Source: Chloroflexota bacterium | Lineage (GTDB): Bacteria; Chloroflexota; Dehalococcoidia; Lucifugimonadales; Lucifugimonadaceae | Direction of reading: 5' to 3' | DNA: 7,994 bases | Assembly (NCBI GenBank): GCA_009837685.1 | Contig: VXTA01000301.1 | Span: 1-7,994, forward strand | Part shown: piece by piece, positions 1-5,998 of the stretch | How the letters are laid out: the number at the start of each line of letters is the position of its first letter | How positions within the stretch are numbered: position 1 is the stretch's first letter | The notes under the pieces: model-generated | What the model was told of the DNA's origin: nothing | The model's input: only the letters and a program-made list of their open reading frames with translations | The model's database searches: none | Program-made: the position numbers and the translations under genes

Positions 1-984
1 GGTGTGGACGGACACGCATTTCTAGGCACCTCTAATCGCAGCGCCGAGTTGGATGCGTTGTCTCTCATGACGTATCTGAAACCGGTCGTCATGGGTCAGG
101 ACCCGTTGGCGCGGGAGAAGCTGCATGAGACGATGATCTTCCTCCAAAACAACACCACGATGAGGGCTATCGGTGCCGTGGATGTCGCTCTTTGGGACAT
201 CGGCGGCAAAGTCGCCGGATTGCCAATCTACCAAATGCTCGGGTCCTATCGAGAGAGTATCCCGGCATACGTGAGTTCGCCTCGCCTAGCAACCGTCGAG
301 GACTACGCTGCGGAAGCTGCGGAGATGCAAGCAGCGGGGTGGGCGGCTTACAAGATACACCCGCCCGCCGAGGACGTTTACGAGGATATCGAGGTATGTA
401 AAGCCGTTCGAGCCGCGGTCGGCGACGATTACCAACTTATGCTGGACTCGATCTGGGCGTATGACTATCCGGGAGCGTTGAGAGTCGGACAAGCGATTCA
501 GGAACTTGGCTATCACTGGTACGAAGACCCGCTAGCCGGGGATGACATCTTCAATTACGTGAAGTTGCGCCAGCAACTCCACATACCTCTAATGGCTACG
601 GAGCACTCACCGGGCGGCTTCACTGCGTACGCGCCGTGGCTGGTGCACCAAGCGACCGACTACCTGCGCGGCGACGTCGCGGTGAAAGGCGGCATCACGG
701 CGGTAATGAAGACCGCTCACTTGGCAGAGGCGTTTCACGTGAACTACGAGATCCACCATGGCGGGAACTCGTTGATGAATGTGGCGAACCTTCACTGCGC
801 CATGGCGATCAAGAACACCGAGATGTTTGAGGTGTTGCTCCCGTCGGAGTTGCAGAAGTACGGTTTGGTGAAGGATATCGAACACGATGAGAACGGCCAT
901 GTGCACGCGATCAAGGAACCCGGCTTAGGCGCGCAGATCGACTTCGATCTGATCGAATCCAACAAAGTCGCAGTCATGTCTTGA
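1..984 (+). CDS. Mandelate racemase/muconate lactonizing (enolase superfamily) dehydratase, 5'-truncated
   Basis: The reading frame is open from the first base, so the gene begins upstream; the GTG at 4 is not a credible start because most of the N-terminal capping domain is missing (about 326 codons seen, family usually 370-410). Counting from that GTG, the barrel domain shows the second-strand K117-x-H119, metal ligands D148 (LMLDSIWAY), E174 (WYEDP) and E200 (ATEHSPGG), and the Asp-His dyad D224 (RGDVAVKGG) and H251/H252 (YEIHHGG). This layout is that of the MR subgroup, which removes the proton next to a carboxylate and usually dehydrates sugar acids with Mg2+. The second-strand motif is K-x-H instead of the common K-x-K. 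The gene ends in TGA and the FAD dehydrogenase follows within 40 bases, so they are probably cotranscribed. Family is clear; substrate is not. Confidence 0.9.
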   Translation, partial: GVDGHAFLGTSNRSAELDALSLMTYLKPVVMGQDPLAREKLHETMIFLQNNTTMRAIGAVDVALWDIGGKVAGLPIYQMLGSYRESIPAYVSSPRLATVEDYAAEAAEMQAAGWAAYKIHPPAEDVYEDIEVCKAVRAAVGDDYQLMLDSIWAYDYPGALRVGQAIQELGYHWYEDPLAGDDIFNYVKLRQQLHIPLMATEHSPGGFTAYAPWLVHQATDYLRGDVAVKGGITAVMKTAHLAEAFHVNYEIHHGGNSLMNVANLHCAMAIKNTEMFEVLLPSELQKYGLVKDIEHDENGHVHAIKEPGLGAQIDFDLIESNKVAVMS

Positions 985-1022
985 ATTTCGTTCCACCGGT
1001 ACTGGTGCGGAGCAAATTCCAA

Positions 1023-2498
1023 GTGGAAAATGTAATCGACACAGACGTGCTCGTGGTAGGTGCCGGCAACGCCGCAATGTCGGCCGCAATCGCCGCTCGC
1101 GAACAGGGAGCCAACGTTGTAGTGCTGGAAAAAGCACCCAAATCCCAGCGGGGCGGCAACAGCGCGCTGACCGTTCACATGCGCTTCCCGTACCGAGGCA
1201 TGGAAGACCTCGTGCCGCTACTCTCGGATATCAGCGAAGACGGAACCCAGTCTTTGGCCGAGAGAGTTGGTGCCTACACAGAGTCGGACTACTACGCCGA
1301 CATCATGGAGGTAACTGACGGACAGAGCGATCCCACTCTAGCGAACATTCTCGTCTCGGATGCTTACGAAACGGTCCTTTGGATGCGGTCATACGGACAC
1401 GCATGGATTCTCTCTCACGAAAGTCCGACGTCGGCAAATGTCGTCTCATTCGATGGAGGCGGATTTGCCATGCAGGAGCGATGGTTCCGCGCCGCAGAAA
1501 GTTTAGGCATTCCAGTGCATTACGAAACTCGGGCTCTAGGGCTGCTACAGGATCGCGCGGGTAGAGTGACGGGCGTGCGTGCTCGAACGAGGGACAGGGA
1601 CGCTGACTACAAATCGCAGGCAGTGATTCTGGCTTGCGGCAGCTTCGAGTCGAGCCCGGAGATGCGGGCCCAGTATCTCGGCGATGGTTGGGACAAGGTA
1701 AAGCTCCGGGGCGTACCTTTCAACACTGGCGACGGCCTCAACATGGCTTTGGAGTTGGGTGCTCAGCCATACGGCAGTTGGTCCACCTGTCACGCGTCCC
1801 CTCAGGACTCGAGGCGACCTGAGTTCGATGTCCCCGGTCCAGGCGTGAGCGGAGTGTACTGGAGCCGCTACTCCTATCCCTTCGGTATCATGGTGAATGT
1901 CGACGGGCGTCGGTTCGTCGATGAAGGCGAGACATGGCGCGGGCTAACTTACGCCAAGACCGGGCGCGCCATTCTTTCACAGCCAGGCGGACTCGCTTTT
2001 CAGATCTTCGATGCCGAGCAGAGACGTAGGGGGCTTATTCGCGGATACGAAGATGCGACAGGTGTCAAATCAAACACTTTAGAGGCACTTGCAAAAGACC
2101 TAGGGATTCACGATGTAAGTGCGTTCCTTGAAACGGTGCATCAATTCAACGCCTCCATCCAATACTGCGAATTCCACCCGTTCCGTCTCGATGGAAAATC
2201 GACTTCAGGGATAACTCCGCCCAAGAGCAACTGGGCGCTACCCATAGCCACGCCACCCTTTGAGGCGTATCCAACAATCTGCGGCATGACTTTCACGTAC
2301 GGAGGTCTGAAAATCACTTCCTCAGCCGAGGTGATGCACAAAACTGATCGGGTCATTCCCGGTCCTTACGCCGCAGGCGAGATGGTAGGGGGATTGTGGC
2401 ACGACAACTACCCGTCAGGCGGCGGTATGATGGCTGGAGCCGTATTCGGTCGCATCGCTGGCGCGCGCGCCGCGCGTGGGGCGTTGTCGCGTCCCTGA
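1023..2498 (+). CDS. FAD-dependent oxidoreductase of the fumarate reductase/tricarballylate dehydrogenase class
   Basis: This is a 491-residue flavoprotein with an N-terminal Rossmann FAD site: VLVVGAGNAAMSAA (GAGNAA at 13-18), the ribose-binding acid E36 (VVVLEK) and the GGN at 44-46. The C-terminal part has the class signature TFTYGGL (423-429), a second FAD motif GPYAAGEMVGG (447-457) and WHDNYPSGGG (459-468). The family transfers hydride between FAD and a carboxylated or ketosteroid substrate; TcuA (tricarballylate dehydrogenase) is the closest named type I can suggest, but the substrate is not proven. I chose GTG 1023 because GGAG lies at 1009-1012 with ideal spacing and the FAD motif then starts near residue 10. 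TTG 981, overlapping the previous stop (TTGA), would add 14 residues and has no clear ribosome binding site. It is the likely operon partner of the upstream dehydratase. No signal peptide or haem-binding domain is seen, so it is probably cytoplasmic. Confidence 0.88.
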   Translation: MENVIDTDVLVVGAGNAAMSAAIAAREQGANVVVLEKAPKSQRGGNSALTVHMRFPYRGMEDLVPLLSDISEDGTQSLAERVGAYTESDYYADIMEVTDGQSDPTLANILVSDAYETVLWMRSYGHAWILSHESPTSANVVSFDGGGFAMQERWFRAAESLGIPVHYETRALGLLQDRAGRVTGVRARTRDRDADYKSQAVILACGSFESSPEMRAQYLGDGWDKVKLRGVPFNTGDGLNMALELGAQPYGSWSTCHASPQDSRRPEFDVPGPGVSGVYWSRYSYPFGIMVNVDGRRFVDEGETWRGLTYAKTGRAILSQPGGLAFQIFDAEQRRRGLIRGYEDATGVKSNTLEALAKDLGIHDVSAFLETVHQFNASIQYCEFHPFRLDGKSTSGITPPKSNWALPIATPPFEAYPTICGMTFTYGGLKITSSAEVMHKTDRVIPGPYAAGEMVGGLWHDNYPSGGGMMAGAVFGRIAGARAARGALSRP

Positions 2499-2529
2499 TA
2501 GAGCGTTGCGATGGCTCGTCTTTAGCCGA

Positions 2530-2658
2530 CCTTCGGCAACACTCAAGTACAGGTTGATGGAAGACATTGAGGCCCACGCAAAGAGATACGCGCATGGAGT
2601 CAATGAGCCGGGTCTAGGCGCGCAATTCAAACTCAATAAAGTAACTGTATGGACCTAG
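2530..2658 (+). pseudogene. Remnant: C-terminal tail of a second enolase-superfamily dehydratase
   Basis: A frame ending at TAG 2656-2658 encodes the last ~42 residues of a protein like the dehydratase at 1-984. Shared blocks, in order, are PS...KY.L..DIE, then H..NEPGLGAQ against HAIKEPGLGAQ, then NKV.V against NKVAV, with one four-residue gap; roughly half of aligned positions are identical. Bases also agree (for example GGCGCGCA after the EPGL codons). Upstream of about 2500 the frame runs into the end of the FAD gene in another phase and the similarity fades, so the catalytic barrel is gone. It cannot work as an enzyme. It is divergent from the intact copy, so it is an old paralogue or the relic of a neighbouring homologous cluster and not a recent duplication. 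Confidence 0.72.
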
Positions 2659-2707
2659 TTGCGATCGTGTCTCCGGCTGTGGCAGGTTCGGAAGTCGCCA
2701 AGGAAAT

Positions 2708-2897
2708 GAGTCGCAGGGGCCGACGCGCGACAGAGTCCGTCCAGAATGAGCCGGCATCCGCAAATTGACCCAGATTATCTGAAGGTTGCCGCATATCTGT
2801 CACATACCCGATGTTGTTCCGAATACCGTAGATCTGCTCCCTAACCGATGAATTGAGCCGACACGACCGAAGCATCGCAGCCGTTTTCGATTTGGTG
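2708..2897 (-). pseudogene. Remnant: frameshifted fragment of a second amidohydrolase
   Basis: On the minus strand two frames together match residues about 35-90 of the intact amidohydrolase at 3600-4460. The first piece (about 2897-2850) reads Q-I-E-NG-CDAS-VVSAQF against QMDVNGVDSATIVCAQI. After a frame change near 2837-2850, with in-frame TAG in the first frame, the second piece (2836-2732) reads QIYGIRNN..YV against QIHRNRDNNDYV, and then LGQFADAGSFWTDS against LNQFADVDSFWSDT. Beyond about 2730 similarity is lost; the HxH N-terminus and the C-terminal barrel are missing. It is a dead gene piece. It faces the dehydratase tail at 2530-2658, only about 50 bases away. Confidence 0.7.
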
Positions 2898-2936
2898 GGA
2901 TTCCGTTTTCGGGTAGTGTGTTCGTCACCGACTGAC

Positions 2937-2944
2937 GATAAATT
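2937..2944 (+). promoter_or_regulatory. Possible -10 element for a leaderless luxR-VOC transcript
   Basis: GATAAATT ends 6 bases before ATG 2951 and there is no purine-rich ribosome binding site between them. A -10 box here would place transcription start at or next to the ATG, that is, a leaderless message. The -35 region is not convincing. This is a weak inference. Confidence 0.28.
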
Positions 2945-2950
2945 GACCTT

Positions 2951-3559
2951 ATGTCCGCACGACTGCCTTCAGAACCTGAAAAACCGACTCCTCGCCAGTT
3001 CGAGGTGGCTAGGTTGGTGGCGCGAGGGATGACGAACCCTGAGATAGGTGCCGAGCTTGGCATCTCGCTCGACGGGGCGAAGTACCACGTTGCAGAACTC
3101 CTAGGGCGGTTAAATCTATCCACCCGCAAGGAAATTGCAGAGCACATGAAGCGTATCGCACAGGAGAAACCTATGACAGCAGAAATAGTATCCATCCCCA
3201 TTTTGCCGGTTGAAGACATATGCGAAGCCGCCGACTGGTACAACAGAGCTCTAGCCTTGGAGACGACCTATCTACACGAGGGGGCTGACGAGACCGAAGC
3301 CACGAACTACGCCATCCTTCAGCGAGGGGATCTGATCGTCCATCTGATCCTCGACGAGCCGCCGCCGCATTCTGAGCCATGGACCAAGGCTGGCGTCGGA
3401 CGCTTGTATCTCAAGGTGCGGGACGTGGACCAACTTTTAGACGAGGTCAGGAAGAGCGGCATCGAGGTGACGCGTGGCCTTCAGACCGAGAATTGGGGTG
3501 CGAGGGGCTTCGATCTAACCGATCCGAGCGGCAACACCGTACATATCGAGCAAGGATGA
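2951..3559 (+). CDS. LuxR-type HTH fused to a VOC/glyoxalase-like domain
   Basis: The 202-residue protein has two domains. Residues 13-67 are a GerE/LuxR DNA-binding helix-turn-helix: the PTPRQFEVARLVARGMTNPEI start, then LGISLDGAKYHVAELLGRL as turn and recognition helix, then the LSTRKEIA tail. Residues 78-201 are a vicinal oxygen chelate domain with paired beta-alpha-beta-beta-beta modules, ending in FDLTDPSGNTVHIEQ. Of the usual VOC metal positions, H131 (IVHLI) and E200 (HIEQ) are present, but the module-first positions appear to be Ile/Pro and Tyr, so metal binding may be incomplete and the domain may bind a ligand instead. A plausible role is a one-component regulator sensing a cluster metabolite; this is inference. 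There is no typical receiver or autoinducer domain. It converges with the amidohydrolase 40 bases downstream. An internal start at 3173 could release the VOC domain alone. Confidence 0.85.
   Translation: MSARLPSEPEKPTPRQFEVARLVARGMTNPEIGAELGISLDGAKYHVAELLGRLNLSTRKEIAEHMKRIAQEKPMTAEIVSIPILPVEDICEAADWYNRALALETTYLHEGADETEATNYAILQRGDLIVHLILDEPPPHSEPWTKAGVGRLYLKVRDVDQLLDEVRKSGIEVTRGLQTENWGARGFDLTDPSGNTVHIEQG
3162..3175 (+). promoter_or_regulatory. Internal ribosome binding site and ATG at the HTH/VOC border
   Basis: AGGAGA (3162-3167) stands five bases before an in-frame ATG (3173-3175), the codon of residue 75, exactly between the HTH and VOC domains. It is a better ribosome binding site than anything before the full-length start at 2951. 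Initiation here would make a 128-residue stand-alone VOC protein. Alternatively it is a relic of a separate VOC gene that became fused to an HTH gene. Confidence 0.45.
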
Positions 3560-3584
3560 GTCACATCGGTGCGTGTGACGACTC
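3558..3584. terminator. Weak hairpin between convergent genes
   Basis: GTCACA (3560-3565) and TGTGAC (3574-3579) form a 6-bp stem with an 8-base loop. GAG and CTC at the outside could extend it past a 2-base bulge. It sits between the stops of luxR-VOC and the amidohydrolase, so it could end transcription from either side, but there is no T-run. Low confidence. Confidence 0.28.
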
Positions 3585-3599
3585 CAATTTCCGACTCGT

Positions 3600-4460
3600 T
3601 CAACCGCCGCCACGCGTCTTGCTCAGCAACGCCTCCAATGTGCCGCCTTGGATCGCTTCTCTATCTTCGTCGGAGATGAAGGTCAGATGAGACCGGAATG
3701 CTTCGAGCGATTGCAAGTGTGTCATCGCTTTCTTAACGACTGGAAAGTCCGAACCCCAGCACAGGCGTGTGCCAAACGCCTTGTAGCATTCCTCGTAGAC
3801 CCAATGCGTCTCGTGGTACGGGAAGTCCCATGTGCGATCGGGTTGGCATAGATAGTGGAACCCGGACAGTTTCAGGTGAATGTTCGGGAGTTTGGCAGAT
3901 TCAGTTACGTTTTTCACCATTGCCCATGCATCTTCGCCGTAGGACTTCAACGCTGACATGTGGTGGCACAGGATGGGAACCTCGGGAAATGCCTCGGCAA
4001 CTTTTCGGATCTCGTTCTGGTGGTGCGGCGCCATCGCGATCGATGCGATTAGCCCCACGTCACGAGCGACCGAGAAGAAGTCTTTCCCTTCTTGGGTATT
4101 GAACCATCGTCCATCATCTTCGCTGGCAACGTATTGCGTGAAGGCCTTCATCGGCCACTTCTCCGCCGCCTGCTCCAACCGCTTCGCCGCCCCCGGCGTG
4201 TGGTACGTGTCCGACCAAAAAGAGTCGACATCGGCGAACTGATTCAACCGGTCTGGATACTTTCGAACCGCCGCGGCGACGTAATCGTTGTTGTCCCGGT
4301 TGCGGTGGATCTGAGCGCATACGATCGTCGCGCTGTCTACACCATTGACATCCATCTGATTGAGCAGCGCCTCGACTGAACCATGGTGCTCAGGGTCGGG
4401 AACTTCCGGCAGGTACGGCCAATAGCTCCAAGAGTGGCAGTGAGAGTCGATGATCGGCAT
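3600..4460 (-). CDS. Amidohydrolase family (PF04909) TIM-barrel hydrolase, possibly lactonase-like
   Basis: The 286-residue protein begins MPIIDSHCHSW, giving the metal-binding H7-x-H9 on strand 1. Later hallmarks are CHHMS (H166/H167), the LKLSGF motif (K197), H202 and the strand-8 aspartate D238 in WGSDFP. These and the length fit the amidohydrolase_2 family, especially the COG3618 group that includes sugar-lactone hydrolases and the pyrone-dicarboxylate hydrolase LigI. The enzyme should be cytoplasmic. In known sugar-acid pathways such a lactonase is paired with an enolase-superfamily dehydratase, as here, which makes a related role reasonable but unproven. ATG 4460 is chosen because it starts directly at the conserved first strand; AGGA lies ten bases before it. 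A decayed relative is at 2708-2897. The upstream region is shared with amt, which is transcribed divergently. Confidence 0.88.
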   Translation of the reverse strand: MPIIDSHCHSWSYWPYLPEVPDPEHHGSVEALLNQMDVNGVDSATIVCAQIHRNRDNNDYVAAAVRKYPDRLNQFADVDSFWSDTYHTPGAAKRLEQAAEKWPMKAFTQYVASEDDGRWFNTQEGKDFFSVARDVGLIASIAMAPHHQNEIRKVAEAFPEVPILCHHMSALKSYGEDAWAMVKNVTESAKLPNIHLKLSGFHYLCQPDRTWDFPYHETHWVYEECYKAFGTRLCWGSDFPVVKKAMTHLQSLEAFRSHLTFISDEDREAIQGGTLEALLSKTRGGG

Positions 4461-4534
4461 TGTTCGGGAATCCTGTCTCCGGTCAGTTTCGGACTTCGCG
4501 CCCTCCAGTGTGCCTGGTGAAGCGCGCAGAATGA

Positions 4535-4540
4535 ATTCTA
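4535..4540 (-). promoter_or_regulatory. Possible -10 box for the amidohydrolase
   Basis: Read on the minus strand this is TAGAAT, five of six to the TATAAT consensus, about 75 bases upstream of the ATG. The matching -35 region falls beside or inside the palindrome at 4562-4578 and is not a good consensus itself. Weak support. Confidence 0.3.
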
Positions 4541-4561
4541 ACTGCGACCTTAATCGGACAC

Positions 4562-4578
4562 CCGACGAATCTCGTCGG
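4562..4578. promoter_or_regulatory. 17-bp perfect palindrome, possible operator
   Basis: CCGACGA-ATC-TCGTCGG is a perfect inverted repeat with 7-bp arms and a 3-base centre. It lies in the divergent region between the amidohydrolase and amt, about where the -35 of the possible amidohydrolase promoter would be, and upstream of the GlnR-like box. Its size suits a dimeric repressor site. The cognate protein is unknown; the LuxR-VOC protein is one candidate. It could also simply fold as a small hairpin. Confidence 0.4.
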
Positions 4579-4590
4579 ATGTTTACATGA

Positions 4591-4628
4591 TTAACTTCGG
4601 CGTAACACTAGCGAAACATCGTCGAAAC
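4591..4628 (+). promoter_or_regulatory. GlnR-like box upstream of amt (four half-sites, 11-bp period)
   Basis: Four five-base half-sites occur with exactly six bases between each: TTAAC (4591-4595), GTAAC (4602-4606), GAAAC (4613-4617) and GAAAC (4624-4628). The actinobacterial GlnR consensus is gTnAC-n6-GaAAC repeated, and amtB is a classical GlnR-activated gene, so both the pattern and the neighbour agree. The 11-bp direct-repeat period is what OmpR-family regulators use to bind side by side on one face of the helix. The order of half-sites is not the strict alternation of the consensus. No regulator gene lies in the window. Confidence 0.6.
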
Positions 4629-4638
4629 ATTACAGGCG

Positions 4639-4644
4639 TATCTT
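4639..4644 (+). promoter_or_regulatory. Possible -10 box of amt
   Basis: TATCTT begins ten bases after the last GAAAC half-site, the distance at which an OmpR-family activator replaces a poor -35. No recognisable -35 is present. Transcription would start near 4651, leaving a leader of about 35 bases before ATG 4687. Confidence 0.33.
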
Positions 4645-4686
4645 CCGAATCATTGCGTAATCACCCGTTCGGGAGGAAGACAAAAT

Positions 4687-5910
4687 ATGGATACTGGCTC
4701 GATAGCCTGGATGCTGACGGCAACTCTGTTGGTGCTGTTCATGACGCCGGGCCTTGCGTTTTTCTATGGAGGACTCGTGCGCGGCCGCAACGTCGTCAGC
4801 ACGTTGATGTATTCCTTCATCGCCATGGGAGTGGCGAGCATCGTCTGGGTGCTATGGGGTTACAGCCTAGCGTTCAACGACATTGGGAACGGTGTAGTCG
4901 GTGGACTTGACTTCATCGGTTTAGCAGGTGTTAGCCACACAGAAGGTGATGGTATTCCAGACCTGCTGTTCGCCGCGTTCCAGATGACTTTCGCGATCAT
5001 CACCCCAGCGCTAATCACCGGCGCGTTTGTCGAACGGTTCAAGTTCACGACGTACCTGATCTTCCTCGTGCTCTGGGTGACGCTGGTCTACGCGCCTGTC
5101 TGCCACTGGGTATGGGGTGGTGGTTGGATCGGCGGCCTCGACGGTGGCGCGCTTGACTTCGCCGGCGGAACGGTCGTTCACATCAACGCTGGTATCGCCG
5201 CTGTTGCAGCTGCATATCTAGTTGGTAAGCGCCGTAGCCCTGGTATTGAACCTCACCACGTCCCGTTTGTAGTGCTCGGAGCTGCCATACTTTGGATTGG
5301 CTGGTTCGGCTTCAACGCTGGTTCCCAGCTAGCCGCTGACGGCGTCGCGGTTCAAGCATTTGTCAACACCAACACCGCGGCAGCAGTGGCAGCGGTCGTA
5401 TGGGCCTTGCTCTCCTACATCCACACCGGACGCATCAGCGCAGTCGGGGTAGCTACCGGTGTAGTAGCTGGTTTGGTTGCCGTCACACCGGCGGCTGGCT
5501 GGGTCGGTACTATGGGCTCGTTTGCTATCGGTCTTGGCGCTGGCATCATCTGCCACTACGCGGTGCACTTCGAGATCTTGCACAAGATTGGAATCGACGA
5601 TTCGCTTGAAGTCTTTGGCGTCCACGGGCTTGGAGGTATCTGGGGCGCGTTAGCCACCGGTATCTTCGCGTGGGGCGCGCTGACCGGTAGCGACGGCGGT
5701 TTGGTGAACGGCAATGCCGGACACTTCGTGGCGAACCTGATCGCGGTAGTTGCAACACTTGCATACTCCGGCATCGTCTCATTCATCATCCTGTTCGTGC
5801 TGGACAAGATCCCTGGTCTCGGACTCCGGATTGCGGAATCTGACGAGGACATCGGCATCGACATCACGGCGCACGGCGAACGCGGTTACGTAGCCGACGG
5901 CGCTGATTAA
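4687..5910 (+). CDS. amt: Ammonium transporter, Amt/Mep/Rh family
   Basis: The 407-residue membrane protein is a full-length Amt channel (usually 390-430 residues, 11 transmembrane helices, trimer in the inner membrane). The pore histidines are both present: H165 in LDFAGGTVVHINAG, the family signature, and H313 in VFGVHGLGG. D157 of the signature and the FFYGGLVR block (25-32) near the N-terminus are also conserved. The cytoplasmic tail (from about 375) keeps GLGLR and the acidic DEDIGID followed by HGERGY, the part through which PII proteins block the channel. The protein starts directly with helix 1; there is no long signal peptide. GGGAGG at 4671-4676 gives a strong ribosome binding site. 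A PII gene follows 88 bases later, the standard amtB-glnK partnership, and a GlnR-like box lies upstream, so the gene should be induced by nitrogen shortage. Confidence 0.97.
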   Translation: MDTGSIAWMLTATLLVLFMTPGLAFFYGGLVRGRNVVSTLMYSFIAMGVASIVWVLWGYSLAFNDIGNGVVGGLDFIGLAGVSHTEGDGIPDLLFAAFQMTFAIITPALITGAFVERFKFTTYLIFLVLWVTLVYAPVCHWVWGGGWIGGLDGGALDFAGGTVVHINAGIAAVAAAYLVGKRRSPGIEPHHVPFVVLGAAILWIGWFGFNAGSQLAADGVAVQAFVNTNTAAAVAAVVWALLSYIHTGRISAVGVATGVVAGLVAVTPAAGWVGTMGSFAIGLGAGIICHYAVHFEILHKIGIDDSLEVFGVHGLGGIWGALATGIFAWGALTGSDGGLVNGNAGHFVANLIAVVATLAYSGIVSFIILFVLDKIPGLGLRIAESDEDIGIDITAHGERGYVADGAD

Positions 5911-5925
5911 CCGAAAACGAACTAA

Positions 5926-5968
5926 CTGTTGGCGAGGGGGTAGCATGTTGGCTACACCCTCCCAACAG
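5926..5968 (+). promoter_or_regulatory. Long hairpin between amt and the PII gene
   Basis: CTGTTGG, GAGGG and GTAGC on the left pair with GCTAC, CCCTC and CCAACAG on the right: 17 base pairs, broken only by one bulged C (5933) and one G/A mismatch (5939/5956), with loop ATGTTG (5945-5950). No T-run follows, so it is not a standard terminator. It may protect the amt message end, or adjust how much PII is made relative to transporter. The ATG inside the loop is in frame with the PII gene but has no ribosome binding site. Confidence 0.6.
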
Positions 5969-5998
5969 AACACAAGAGAACCACGAAAGGAATTACCA

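Noticed and set aside
981..1022. TTG 981 as start of the FAD gene (overlapping the upstream stop)
   Set aside because: No ribosome binding site precedes it, while GTG 1023 has GGAG at good spacing and gives a normal short N-terminus. It cannot be fully excluded because TTGA overlaps can be translationally coupled.
2476..2658. 60-codon + strand ORF as a small gene
   Set aside because: Its start lies inside the FAD gene in another frame, and its second half is plainly the tail of a dehydratase; treated as a remnant.
2633..2875. 80-codon minus-strand ORF as a gene
   Set aside because: Its middle matches an internal part of the amidohydrolase, with the N-terminal part in another frame; treated as a frameshifted remnant.
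3767..4379. Several + strand ORFs of 94-111 codons inside the amidohydrolase
   Set aside because: They lie antisense to a well-conserved enzyme, overlap each other in different frames and show no domain or ribosome binding site.
5556..5867. Minus-strand ORF of 103 codons inside amt
   Set aside because: It is a shadow of the amt reading frame without recognisable domains.
5945..5998. N-terminal extension of the PII protein from ATG 5945
   Set aside because: The ATG is in a hairpin loop without a ribosome binding site, and PII proteins start directly with the first beta strand as from ATG 5999.
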